DNA of 58,557 nucleotides from Chalciporus piperatus (GCA_038093975.1 JBBPTG010000153.1:1-58557), one strand, 5' to 3'. Numbered from the stretch's first letter, positions 1-11,203 are shown. A program made the numbers and translations. The notes: generated by a model from the sequence alone, not told the origin.

Positions 1-82
1 ATTTAATGCCAATATCTCGTGAAATCAGGGTATTGGGGAAATCATTCACATCGGCTCGTGGTATCTCGAGATAACCGCCCTT

Positions 83-1273
83 CTAGGCATCCAACCCATG
101 CACGAAATCCGAAAGCACCCCACAACACCTTCGAACCATCTCACTCATGCTCAACTCTTCTCCCTGCTTTACAGGCTCCATCACCTCCAATCCTTGCGCT
201 TTCTCTCCTGTCGGCTTTCCATTCTCGATATCGCCATTCTCGAACACGTCTTGGTGAGCTTCTATGTACGCTGGGTACACGATTTGTTCCCAGTAGCCAG
301 GGGGATCTCGCCATAGGGTTCCTTCTGGATCGGATTGCACTCCAAACGGAGAGCCGCACAGGATTATCGCAAGCGAACCAAAGAATGGACAAGCATGCAG
401 GGATAGAGAGGTTCAAGAATGAATGATACGCCCGGACGTAAGCGGAGGATGCAGACAAGGGATGAGGGTAAGGAAGAAAAGTCAATCACTGAACACTCTA
501 CCAGATAGGACGGCGAGTACTCCTTACCTGCTGTGTGGTATCCATGTCGTTCGTGTCTGCGCTGTTTGAGCACATCATGAGGTACACGTAAGAAAAATCG
601 AACGTCTAATTGATCAAGGATCTCCTGTGCGATGTTAGTGAGAATAGTGCGATCAAGCAAGTTGTGAGGTTATTACTTTATCCCAATAGAGCAGAAACCC
701 ATCGACAATGCCCCAGGCGATTTGGATCCCTTTATTTCGCTGTACACTCTCTATCTCTTGAAATTGAGTTGAAAACTCTCGAAAGGTGGGCTCGTCGATA
801 GGGATGTCCTTCTGCTCGTTCAGATGGTCGTGACTTTTATGGTCGAGAGGGATTGATCCATTCTTCTTCACGCTCTTCAAGAACGTTCGCATACGAGGCC
901 AATCGATAGCTCCTTGTGGAGCATCCCAGTCTTGCACGTTGTAAACCGGGTGCATCGGAATGAGTTCTTGCGGCTAACACAATGTTGGCACTGCCAGTCA
1001 GCCTTAACATACGCGCGCGGAGACATCCTTACAGGAGCAAAATCCTGAAGAATTTGCATCAGATACGTATGCGTTTATCTAATGAGATACTCACATCCTG
1101 ATGGATTATGACGCTGTTTGGAAGGATGCTCCGAAGATGCTTGGCGAGGGTCGTTTTACCTGAGCACGTCGCTCCCCTGACGATCGAGTCAGCATTGTAG
1201 CAGAAATCCTTCAATCTTAGTTGCCTCCATACCCAACTCCGACAAGGACCACTCTTGTTTGGAGCTTGTCCAT
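83..1273 (-). CDS. NRK1: Nicotinamide riboside kinase (NRK1-like)
   Basis: The protein phosphorylates nicotinamide riboside to NMN in the NAD salvage pathway and is cytosolic. I join six exons (83-324, 528-624, 677-973, 1033-1044, 1095-1176, 1233-1273) into 256 aa with no frame break. Seen: a P-loop GATCSGKTT at about residues 15-23, reconstituted across the first intron; the HQDDF metal/substrate motif; VYNVQDWDAP; VDGFLLY; then VPHDVLKQRRHERHGYHT, the lid region of the family; and a C-terminal WRDPPGYW block. Yeast Nrk1 has the same order and a similar length (240 aa). The start ATG is chosen because it gives the beta-strand before the P-loop directly. One internal exon is only 12 nt and encodes DFAP. 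It is divergent from the Crinkler-like gene, with 198 bp between start codons. Confidence 0.93.
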
Positions 1274-1471
1274 TTTGACTGCCGAGCTGAATTGTTGTCT
1301 GGCGGTGCCAGGTAAACCACAACGCGCTCAGTGATCAGGACAGTGAGTCAGTGACAGCCGACCAGGAGAGGAAAGAGGCAGAAAGCACGAAGTCGCATGA
1401 CTTATGTAATACCTCTTGTTGTTGTCTCGAACTTCGTCTCTTCGTTCTGCCACATTACTTAGCGCCACAGC

Positions 1472-4067
1472 ATGAACATCGAATGCTGGGTCCGCGGTGA
1501 AGATGCTGAAAGCATTTTCACGGTCGAGATTTCAAGCACAATGACTGTCGCAGGCCTCAAAAAAGCCATAAGGATCGAGAAATCCAGGTTCCATGATGTG
1601 GATGCGGATAAGCTCGAGCTCTACTCCTTCCGTCTTCCAGACCATGATGGCCCCCTAGACGAGCTCAATCAGTGGAGTCCTCAAGGTCAAAAGAAGCTCA
1701 ACGCACGTTTCCCATTATACAAGCTTTTCGCAGACCCTGAGAAGCCGGAGTGGCTCATCGTCGTCAGCCCATCCAGTTTTAGTGCGCGTTATCACTGTAT
1801 TCTTTTGTCCATCTGAAGCCAACCTTGTTCCTCAGATTCGCGAACAATTGACCTCGTCCCAGACTTGAGGCTTAACTGCTGGGTGCGCGGTGACACGACC
1901 GATAAGGTCTTTTTTGTCGACATCTCGAGCCACCTCGCTGTCGGAGACCTCAAAGATGTCATCAAGCACAAGAAATCCATCAAGTTCCTCGATATGGACG
2001 CGAATGACCTCGTTCTCTACAAAGTTTCGCTCCCATACAACGACGAAGACTCCCTGGACGATATACTCGGCACTCACACGATCTCCAGCCTGGGGAAACC
2101 TTTGCGGGCTGTGAAAACGTTGTCAGATGTGTTTACGCCACCGCCTCCCGGAAACCAACTCCACCTCATCGTCGGTATGTGGCACTTACGATTCAAACTT
2201 AACTTCCGCAACGGTCGTTCATCTCTTTTCCAGTCGGCTCTTTGACTTTTAATTGTTGGATTCGAGGGGCAGATCCTGTAAACTCGTTTGAAGTCCAAAT
2301 ATCAGCCAACGCCAGTATTAATGCCCTCAAAAATGCGATCAAAGCGGTTTGCGGAGAGGTCCTTGACAATATCTCCCTTGATCGCTTAACCCTCTACAAG
2401 ATTTCAATGGATGAAGAAGCTCTCGGCGAGAGTCTTGGTGCTCTAGGATCGGGTCACCTTCTGCAAGGGAATGAGTTGGTGGAGAAGGCCTTCAATGGCT
2501 TGCCTTTGACTTTGACGCCACGCGTTGTCGTAGAGGCTCTCACTGAAAGTAAGCCAAGCCACGACGATGTTGATTTGTGCTCACCAGGATCACAGAGATA
2601 ACGAAACCTCTTCCATCATCATATCATCATACAGGGAACGGTGATCCGATTACAAACGGGCGTAAAGCATTCCTGGCATCCACCGGGAAGGAAAAGCCTT
2701 CCGTCACTGGTACACCATCTACATTTCGCACACGACAGCGTGACGACCAGCGACTCAAATCTATACCCTGCGGTCGCCCTCGCGAATACGAGGACGGTAT
2801 CCCTGTAACCCTGTTGCATCCTGTTTTTGGCCAGTTTGTCCACGACTGCCAGACCATCGAAGTAACAGCTGAGGACAACGACTTTGTCCAGCGTCTCGCG
2901 GTAGCCATGTCGGCATTGTACGACGGCGAACCCCAGCGGGTCACAGCTGTCAACAACCAATTTCAAACCTACAAAATTCACTTCAGCATCTCCGAAACGA
3001 AAACTGGATACGTGACCGATGCGGACATTAGCGCCAATGGCCATCGTTACGTGATCGCAGAATTCAAAAACGAAACGGGGAACACGTCAGCTGAGCCATA
3101 TTTCCAAGCCATAGGGTACTACCTGGAGTCGACGAGAGCAGACGCTCTCAAATTCCCTAGGTCTCCCCTGCCGTGCCTCCTTCTCGCCATTTTCGGTTTG
3201 TCTCGCACCCTTTACCCTTTGATGGCAAGCTGATTGTTCCATTCTGCAGGGCCACACATCGTGTTCGCTGGTGCCGCATGGAATCTACGTCCGACGGTAC
3301 AAATCCTATCGACACCTATTGCGTTTCACTTTCATTCCACCGACACGTACAATCAACTTACTGTCGCCCGTCATATGGCTGCTTTTCGCAAGGCGACCCT
3401 GACACTGAAGGAGTATTATGAAACCCTGCGAGAAACCCCCCTTCTCACTTCTCACCCGGTTCCCTCTCATATGTTCCCTTACCCAACGAGTTACAAATCG
3501 CGTTGTCACCACGATACCGAAAAACACTTCCAGTACGCGACACAGTTGTACTTCAACAAGCCCATCTTCTGGGGAATTGAAGCCAAAAGCGATCGTGTCT
3601 GTATCAAATTCGTTCGAGCTTATTCATCCGAAGCCCATCAATACCTCGCCTCACTGGAATGTGCCCCGGTCTTACGAGGGTTCGAAACGATTCCCGGTGG
3701 TTGGTTCATGGTAGTCATGGACATGCTTCCCGACGAATTTGAAACACTGTACGACCGCAAGAAACCGCTCCCCTCTTCTGTCTTCGACAACATCGCCGCA
3801 AAACTGAAGATGTTTCACGATGCTGGGTTCGTCCATGGCGATATTCGGGATACGAATATTATGGTGTCCAAGTCGGACGAGACGCGGTTCATGATCATCG
3901 ACTTTGATTGGGCGGGAAGGATTCAAGCAGCACGATATCCAGCCGGCGTCAGTCACCAGATCGAAAGGCCCGCAGAAGCACAAGACGGGAAAGAGATCCT
4001 GCCGACTCACGACATTTTTATGCTGGATTACATCAGGTCGACCGCGGATAGGGGTGACTCAAGGTGA
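1472..4067 (+). CDS. Crinkler-like protein with three header domains, PD-(D/E)XK-like region and kinase
   Basis: Five exons (1472-1781, 1836-2174, 2234-2548, 2596-3195, 3250-4067) give 793 aa. The N-terminus holds three consecutive copies of the ubiquitin-like Crinkler header, each starting with a CW(V/I)RG motif (residues about 1-103, 116-217, 221-320), and each copy begins near an exon border. Residues about 380-520 resemble a PD-(D/E)XK nuclease fold: D463/D465 followed by E477-x-K479 in AEFKNE. Residues about 530-785 form a minimal protein kinase: K641 in VCIKF, HGDIRDTN at 717-724 and IDFDW at 738-742, where FDW replaces the usual DFG. The nuclease-kinase pairing is known in Crinkler-type proteins of oomycetes and fungi and is thought to act in effector or intragenomic-conflict roles; the target here is unknown. 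Three headers instead of one is unusual. No secretion signal is evident. Confidence 0.85.
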
Positions 4068-4631
4068 CTTGTATCCCGGCCACACTCAGGCCATTCGTTT
4101 CAGCCAATATGAACCAACATACCATTCGTTCGAAAGTGTACTTAAACTTAAAGAGAGTTACGACATACCTGTATGGGGGATCGGGATTCAAGGAAATCTG
4201 TTTTTGATTTGGATATATCGCATCATTACAAGCATGTTCCGTATGGACTGGACAAGTCTGCGAAGACTACAGATATTACAGATATACTAGCAAGGCATGT
4301 TTTGATGACCCTCCTCTCAGCACATGACTGGCTGAACGCTGCCAAAACCGTCATTCAGACACCAGCTGCCCCGGTCATCAGAGGTTCGAGGGGGCTTCCT
4401 TTATCCTATGACTTACAATTTATCCAACACTGTAATATACAGAGAAGAGTTTCATTGAGAAGTGATAAGATAAGATCCGGCAACTGCCGACAATACTGGT
4501 AGACCAAGTGTAATGTATTGCTCGAACATCGACGTAGAGTATTGCGGTGGTGCTACAAAGAAATTACATATACGATACAGGTTTCAGCTGGCGGGTTATT
4601 CAAACATCTCCGACATTCAGGCCGTACGAAC
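4068..4631. other. Intergenic region, no supported gene
   Basis: Short open frames exist (for example plus 4173-4502) but none shows a recognisable domain or exon chain. The stretch separates the convergent 3' ends of the Crinkler-like gene and the mitochondrial membrane protein gene, so it probably holds their 3' UTRs. Confidence 0.4.
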
Positions 4632-5356
4632 TCATTTACCCCATCCGAACCAACTGCGCTTCGTGTTCTTGGTCTCCGGAGAATGATTCGACATTTCTTC
4701 CTTGATTTCTTCATATTTTTTCTCTGAGCGATTGCGGGCGTCACTCAGCGACCTTTCTGCACCTTGCTTATACTCATCAAGTTTAGCTTGCGCTTCCTGC
4801 GCACCGTGGCGTGCTCGTTCTGTCACGTCCGCACGTGTCTCCGCGCCTCGGGTGCGTGCAGCTGCCGCTGCATCACGCACGTCAGTCTACCGAGAACCAG
4901 ATGTTAATACTCCTCAAGGACGAGTGTTCGACGATTGAAACCCACCTTAGCCTCCTCATAGGCTTTCTGACCCTGCTTCGCCATAGCCTCCGCCTTATTC
5001 TTTCCGATCTCCGGGAACTCCCTCACTTTTCGTTCCAGCTCTGCCTCATCGCGCCTGGCTCTCTCGCGATCCTCGGCAGACTTCCCGTGTGTATAGTAAT
5101 AGTACAGTCCTCCAAGTGCACCAAGGGCCGAGAGGACGATGAGCATGTTACTGCCCTCTGGTTCACCGGGTGACTTCTGACTGGAGCCGGACTGCCCTTG
5201 AGGCGGTGGTGCCGTCGCGAGCGCTCTAGATGTCTGTAACCAAGTTGCCCTATGTCAACGACACCGTTTACCGCCCTGCTCGGGCAGGCTTACCGCTGGG
5301 AAGCGTTTGGGGTATATTGCGGAACGTGTTGAGCGCAACATGACTTGACGATACAT
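4632..5356 (-). CDS. Putative mitochondrial single-pass membrane protein with long charged helix
   Basis: Three exons (4632-4886, 4946-5233, 5294-5356) give 201 aa; a second ATG at 5341 would give 196 aa. The N-terminus (MLRSTRSAIYPKRF) is Arg/Ser-rich and lacks acids, as in a mitochondrial presequence. A hydrophobic segment (LIVLSALGALGGLYYYY) follows at about residues 46-62. The rest is a long, Ala/Glu/Lys/Arg-rich helix with heptad-like character, ending in a Trp-rich WFGWGK tail. The layout suggests inner-membrane anchoring with a soluble coiled coil. Similar mushroom proteins are, as far as I recall, named calcofluor-white-hypersensitive proteins; that name is not tested here. Function not assigned. 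Confidence 0.7.
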
Positions 5357-5660
5357 TCTGAAGGATATGCTCGACGAAAGTGATATAACTGAATGTCTTG
5401 TTGAACGGTGATCAAGCTCGTGGCAAGCAGGACGAACGAAGCTTTCCATTGCAGGGATTTATGCACGCCCCTAATGACGACAACTATGACGTCAGGCAGG
5501 TCACGCGTTTTTTTCCCACATGTTGCCACGAACTCGTCCATCAAGTTCGGGGAGAATGTGCTCTTACTTCGCGATCGAAGACAGGTGCACGCGCGAATCT
5601 ATTGCGTATATGGGCGCCATGATTACCTTAATGCTATGAGAAACACCTGCATTCTCTAAG

Positions 5661-5852
5661 GCGCTCAAGGAGCGGGCCCAATGGCTTTCGTGGCGACAAG
5701 CGAATGTTTTAGCATCGGAGATGTGGCTGCAAAAGTAGTTCCATGCATCGCGTCTTCCACTCTCGATAAAGAAAAGTGAGTCCCAGAGTCATCTCGCGTA
5801 CTAAGAGTCTTGCCAAGCAGTTGTGCGTTATCAATATATCAAGGACCAATGG
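5661..5852 (+). pseudogene. Decayed fragment resembling SCY1/Cex1-type HEAT-repeat region
   Basis: The translation MAFVATSECF...GDVAAKVVPCIASSTLDKEK (from 5681) resembles the HEAT segment of SCY1-like pseudokinases, where MAF.AT.ECF, KV.P and DKEK-LVRDQ are typical. The expected preceding ALKE..A lies in another frame at 5661-5680. After a possible donor at 5776, the expected VR.Q..K reappears only out of frame (VRYQYIKDQW, near 5823-5852). These shifts and the missing kinase and flanking repeats argue for a relic. The similarity is from memory of the family, so the identity is tentative. Confidence 0.42.
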
Positions 5853-6218
5853 TGAGCAATTCGGAACCCTCGTGATGTCGGGATTCTTTATTTTTGTTAT
5901 CCCCAGTAGATGATGATCGGGGTACCTCGGGTGCTACGACAAGCAACTGGAACGTGGTCTCGTCAGGTTTATGCGGTTCACCGCAACACTTTCCTCGCGC
6001 AGTCACTCCCCAGCCTCAGCTCCAAGCCCAAGCTCGAAGATCAGGCGGTCCGCCGACCAAACCAACCATCCCAGGGGGAATCGAACCAATCGGGGGCATC
6101 CAGCATGGCTGCGTAGTGGAGGGTGAATGACTGTCGTCATCCCGACTCTTGGGTCCTGTGCAGAGCCATCAGATATTAGTCGAAGGATGCTAAGTAAGGG
6201 AGGATGAAGGCAATGAAA

Positions 6219-6280
6219 ATGAGGAGGAGGACGCTGTGAAATGCTGTTTCGTTGTCCATCTGCATAAGGAGAGATAAAGT
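6219..6280. repeat. 3' flank block shared with F-box paralog B
   Basis: A stretch containing GCTGTGAAATGCT and CCATCTGCATAA, about 180 bp beyond the stop of F-box paralog A, recurs near 13421-13486, at a similar distance beyond paralog B. Either the duplication unit included the 3' flank or the block is a conserved 3' UTR/terminal segment. Confidence 0.6.
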
Positions 6281-6456
6281 CTTTTTCCGTGAAGGACTAG
6301 GAGCGCGAACTCGCGGAACAGCTTCCTGATTCCACGCCGATCCGCACCCAGAGCCTCTTTTAAATTCGGTCGTGTCCCGAGGTATCGAATACAAGTAGTC
6401 ATACAAGTACGATACAATCAATCCTACAGTGTCACGATATTCGCTATCAAATCAAA

Positions 6457-8087
6457 TCATACAAATTTACAGACCGTGATGTCATCCGCCGCATAGCAAA
6501 CCTTGCCATTCCATGGATCAAATTCTATATGGTTCACCCAGGGATCAGGCATGGACACATCGCTCCTTGGCCCGAGATCAACCCGACAAACTGGTCCGCT
6601 CGCATCCACAGAAAACGTTTGAATGCCAGCCGAAATTCCGCTGTGCGACACGGAGCAGCACACACCGCGTCCAAACCCATCCTCCGAGCTTCCTACCTCG
6701 AACAACATCACAGCATCATCCTCGAAAGAGATCAGAGAGGTATATTGTGAGAGTGTGATTGTTCCGATCTCTGTAGGACTTGAAGCCGTTAGAGTGAGGT
6801 CCATGGCGCTGTACTCCGAGTCCTCTTCGTCAGACATCTCGGGTTGGCTCTCGCACATGGCTCGTATCTCTGTCGTCTGCACTCCTCCAACATTGGTGAC
6901 AGTATTCCCACGGAGGACCCACCGAGGTGATCCATCGATCTCGCATATCCCTTCATGTGTCATCGGTAACAACCCGTCGTCGCCGGCAGTAGCACCAGAC
7001 TCGACTTCGGAAGGAAGGCGGAATGCCTGTATGTGGCGCTCCGAACTCCAGATGTCGAAGGTGACAAGAATATGGGTGCTTGTTAAGAGGAAGCTCGCCT
7101 CGCGTTCATAATCGTTACGCGCCAAACGCTCGAGAGGCTCGAGTATTTCCGGTGCCTGGGATTCCAATTTATTATGGCCAGAGGGGTGATGGCGTACCAA
7201 ACTTACTATGCTAGACTTGAATGCTGGAAGATGGTATATCTTCTCCGTTGTCACGTCAAACAGCGCGAAATTAAATTCCCCGTCCTTTGGCATAATTTCG
7301 CGATAGATGCAGATGTATTGTGGACTGGCAGTGAAATCCACAACCACATCGTGTCGTGGATATGAAAGCGGAATGGCGGCCTCTAGTGATAGTGATGAAC
7401 GAAAGTGGCCAACGATCTTCAACAGGGTCCTATCACATTTTCATGCTATCAGTCACTAGTTCAATACAATTTAAACTTACAATGGATAAGTACTTTCCGA
7501 AGCCTTGATAAGCACGTATGTGATGGGATGGCCCGCGAGAGTTACCGTGTCAGCAAACATAGGGAGCCAGAGGCCGTTGCTGGAGTCCTCCAAACGAAAC
7601 AAGACGTGGGTTTGCGGGTCGTCGGAGTTGAGGTTGCGGTAGACTACGGATGACTTGATGGTTGTGATAAACCATGATCCCCATTGCGTTAAATGCCACC
7701 GATTCACATAGTCGCCAAATCTGGGGGTTGTGCGAAGAGCATCCAGATGGCAGTTGCGAGTAGACCAAGGTTCCAAATTTGCAGATTGGACTAAAGCATG
7801 CTCGAGGAACATCAATCCTTCTTTGTCACCGGCACGCAGGTATGGTCCTGGAGGTCGGGGAAGTGCTGCATTTTGGTATGCACGGATCCAAACCACGGGC
7901 TGGTATGTCACTCGATACAATGTCTGAGAAACCTAGATCATCGAGTCGATCCAGCGGGGCATCAGCGATAATCAACATCGATGAGCTCAACCACCCTTAC
8001 CTGTCGAAGACGGATAATGTCCGGTGGTGAGAGAAAGGATACGATGCGAAGGAGAATGTCTTCTGGAAGATGTGTGGGTCCCGACAT
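6457..8087 (-). CDS. F-box protein, paralog A of a four-member local family
   Basis: Four exons (6457-7155, 7207-7429, 7481-7932, 8001-8087) give 486 aa. The first exon plus the start of the second encode a classical F-box (LPEDILLRIVSFLSPPDIIRLRQ then VSQTLY), so the protein probably binds Skp1 in an SCF ubiquitin ligase. The remainder (about 440 aa) is a beta-rich region with no domain I recognise, carrying landmarks shared by all four paralogs: NAALPRPPG, QWGSWFI, DTVTLAGHP, LLKIVGH, DVTTEKIYHLP, MTHEGICEIDG, WVLRGNTVT, IGTITLSQ, DGFGRG and FSVDASGPVC. The third intron is 51 nt and free of stops here, but contains stops in paralog B, which identifies it as an intron. Its start codon is 128 bp from the divergent sirtuin start. 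Confidence 0.88.
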
Positions 8088-8215
8088 CCTGGAAGTTCAA
8101 CGTTCAGTGGCAGAGTGGAAAAAACATGCTCCACAATTCACTCCTTTCGTCCTCTTTCTGGCAACTCTTTCGCACCTGAAAGGATAATTCCAGTGCACTC
8201 AACCGAGTAACACCC

Positions 8216-9297
8216 ATGTCCGATTCACAAGTTGCCGACGCCTTTCGGGAGGCCTTTCGCAACAGTAAGCACATCATTGTTGTTGCAGGAGCGGGCCTTT
8301 CCGCAGCTTCGGGTAAGATTTTTTTTGATTACTCGAAACCCAGACTTGATGTCGGTCAGGCATTCCTACCTTTCGCGATGGTGGTGGCATGTGGCGGTCG
8401 CTCGATGCCGCGGACCTAGCGACTCCCGAGGCATTCACCAAAAATCCATCGCTAGTTTGGCAGTTTTATCATTACCGCAGGACCAAGTGCGGAGCTTCAC
8501 TTTCCCGGGTGGTCTCACCTGACTTGTCTCGTAGAGCACTGCAGGCCAGGGCCAACCCTGCCCATGAAGTTATCGCAAAGATGTCTGTGCCTTCGTACCT
8601 AAAGAAAGTTGCACCAGCCGCCGAGAGCTTCCATCTTGTCACCCAGAACGTCGACCGTCTCTCTGTCGCTGCCCTGGACGCGCTTGTTGAGAAGCATCTT
8701 GCACCCGCCTCCGCCTCTGCCTCCTCCCCCACCTCGGATAGCTTGAGACAACTGGCGGTTTTCCCGAACTCGATCATCGAGATGCATGGAAGAATTTACG
8801 ACGTGAAGTGCACCTCCTGCGACTACTGCGCGGAAGACCGCACAGATCCGCTGTGCCCTGCGCTTGGTGTAGCAGACGCGTCCTTCCAAGACTACCACGA
8901 CGCGGGCTCGAAAGAGGTCAATATTCCCGAGGAACAACTTCCGCGTTGCCCTGCCTGTGACGCACTCGCGCGCCCGGGTGTTGTGTGGTTTGGCGAGGAT
9001 CTGTCACGGGACCACCTCGACAAACTCGACAACATTGTGGACAAGGCAGATATGTGCCTCGTCGTCGGCACATCTTCCACGGTACGTGTGTTGTGCACTA
9101 CACCTGGCTCGCTGACACGTTCTTTCATTTTCCAGGTCTCACCAGCGTGCACCTACGCGGACCGGGTCCAAGATCAAGAAGGCAAGGTTGCTGTCTTCAA
9201 CATGGATCCGAGCGAGAATGACTGGGAGCTAGCAGACTTTGTGTTCCCTGGCGGGTGTGAGAGTGTGCTTCCATCCTTATTCCCCGAGCTCGCATGA
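8216..9297 (+). CDS. Sirtuin, SIRT5-type NAD-dependent protein deacylase
   Basis: Three exons (8216-8312, 8360-9081, 9136-9297) give 326 aa. Seen: GAGLSAASGIPTFRD NAD-binding start, TQNVD, EMHGRIY with the catalytic His, two Cys pairs (CTSC and CPAC) for zinc, PGVVWFGE, LVVGTSSTV and FNMD. FYHYRR at the substrate loop contains the Tyr-x-x-Arg pair that in SIRT5 selects succinyl, malonyl or glutaryl lysine, so an acidic-acyl deacylase is likely. The last intron is 54 nt and stop-free, but the family alignment (TSSTV-SPA) shows it must be removed. No clear mitochondrial presequence is visible. A roughly 25-aa Ala/Ser-rich insertion follows the TQNVD motif. Confidence 0.92.
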
Positions 9298-10646
9298 TGA
9301 GCTTCGTGAGCTTTGCGAGCTCATTTCCCGATTCCGGAGTCGTAGTCTTCTACTTACGAACGCACAGAGAAGCAAGCACATCAATGGAGTGTATATTATT
9401 TATTATCCTCTACATGTGGCGAGTCGACTGTACCGAGAAACATGACGAACAAGGATGATCGATGATCTTGAGTGCGTGGTACTAACGTCGCCGAAAACTC
9501 TTAACAATGAATCATCGCTGTCCATCCCAGGACCTTACTACACAATGTAACATAACTGTCTGGCGATGCGATGGTGCATTCAGGGGATTCGAGACCTATA
9601 CCCCAGTGGGTCTGTCAGACGCGTGAGGTGCTCGACGCCGGGGAACAAAAGACTTCGAGGGGAGTGTCATGCATTATGAGCGTACCATCCGCCCTGCGAT
9701 TCAAGCTCCTCGACCTGGATTCTGGATAGACAGAGTCTTCAGATATGCGGGCATCGTGCCGTGTCGAAAGAAATCTTGCGCAGTCTGTGGAAAATGTCGT
9801 TTGATTACGCTTGCTCAAACATAATACAAAGCGCAGAGGGTGGTGGTCCTGAGAGCAATCCGTCGAACAAGCGCAATCTGCAGAGCGAGAATGATGTGCC
9901 AACGGCCGGAGTCATATCGGTGAGGTTTTTTTATCAAGTTCATGGCCGTACAAGCCAAAAACACCTTAAGTTACAGTACCCAGGCGCTAACTGGAGGCGT
10001 AAGATATGATATCATTGATAGTGGCGCATATACTGTGGGGATTCGTCGACTTTCTTGATATCGATTACTCACGGAGAATGACAATGGCTTAGCGATGTGT
10101 CTAGTTCATAACTCATGTGGGGGTGCTTTCGCTTGAGAGAGGCATTGCGGGGAGCGGGCCACGATCGGATGGCCCAGGGTGATGAGAGGACACGAAGGAG
10201 CCTCGAGGAGGGGAAGTGTAGATGAAGCCCATGAGATCTGGCGCTCCTTGACAGGCCATTGGACGACTCGGGATCTACGCGGTAGTGGTAGCAGTCCGGG
10301 CCCGTATGAGAGTGAAACCAAATAATCTGAATCGATTAGCTGAGTTTGAACCAGGTCTGTAGGATCTTGCACTCTCCTGGTGGACATCCCACGACTTTGG
10401 TAGGAAGGACCTCAAACGTCCATCCAGCGTTTGGGTGGCTCAAAGAAAAACAACATGCATGGATCAATTGTCCTCGGAAAATAGCCCAACTAAACTGGTA
10501 AAGGTATGAGGGCTATGGGGACGCTCTGCAGCATGGCGAAACAAATCCGCAGCGTGAGTGGTGTCCGCACCTTTGCATCCCAAAAGAATGCTCGTGCACG
10601 AAGGACGACTACCATTACAGCGGCCATTGTACCACACCAATGCAAA
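9298..10646. other. 1.35-kb region without supported gene
   Basis: I find no exon chain or domain on either strand. Several open frames of 70-95 codons exist but have no recognisable sequence and no compatible splice partners. The right end is the 3' flank of the eS30 gene. Confidence 0.4.
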
Positions 10647-11035
10647 CTACTTCTCTGGGTTAGGGTTCCTAGAGAGGGTTATATAGGTCAGCGATTTGAG
10701 GGCGAAACGAAGACGAAACAGCTGTGAGAACGATGCAGGTCAGCTATACTCACATTCTGCGCTTTCCTCCAGCTCCAGGGAGAGTTGTGACATTCACAAA
10801 TCTTTGGATGAGTTAGTTTTACGGACTTGTAATTGGGTACACATAGGTACTTGCCTACGGTTGTAGAGCTCGCGTTTCTTTGCACGGCCAGTGGATCCTT
10901 TCTCCTTCTCCTGCTTTTCAACCTTGGGGGTCTGTGCCTTGACCTTTCCCGCACGCGCAAGAGATCCGTGAACTGTGAATCGATCAGCATCGATGTCTTG
11001 TATATGTCTTGTGTACAATACAAACCTTTGCCCAT
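10647..11035 (-). CDS. RPS30: 40S ribosomal protein eS30
   Basis: Four exons (10647-10668, 10754-10801, 10855-10972, 11026-11035) give a complete 65-aa protein: start [14 protein letters not shown], then [36 protein letters not shown] and stop, the full length of fungal eS30. It sits in the small ribosomal subunit. There is no ubiquitin-like fusion as in animal FAU. The first coding exon is only 10 nt. The intron after NRR starts with GC, not GT (donor gcaagt at 10854-10849); no GT donor keeps the frame. Stopping at KRRM would lose the conserved NPNP tail, so the last 22-nt exon is included. Confidence 0.93.
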
Positions 11036-11203
11036 ATTGTGGTCGTCGATGAGCTCGATCACAAGGCTGTGGCCCCGATGGCCTTCCGTCGCTCGGCAAC
11101 TTCCGACGACATAACTTGGACTGGTCAGCCACTCGATTAGATATAAGCTGGCAGGTCCCAGCAATGGTCCTTCTCTTGTTGGCACGATTCACCCTCTCAC
11201 AGA

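Noticed and set aside
10688..11185. 165-codon minus-strand open frame over the eS30 gene
   Set aside because: It reads through the eS30 introns in another frame; the conserved ribosomal protein explains the locus.
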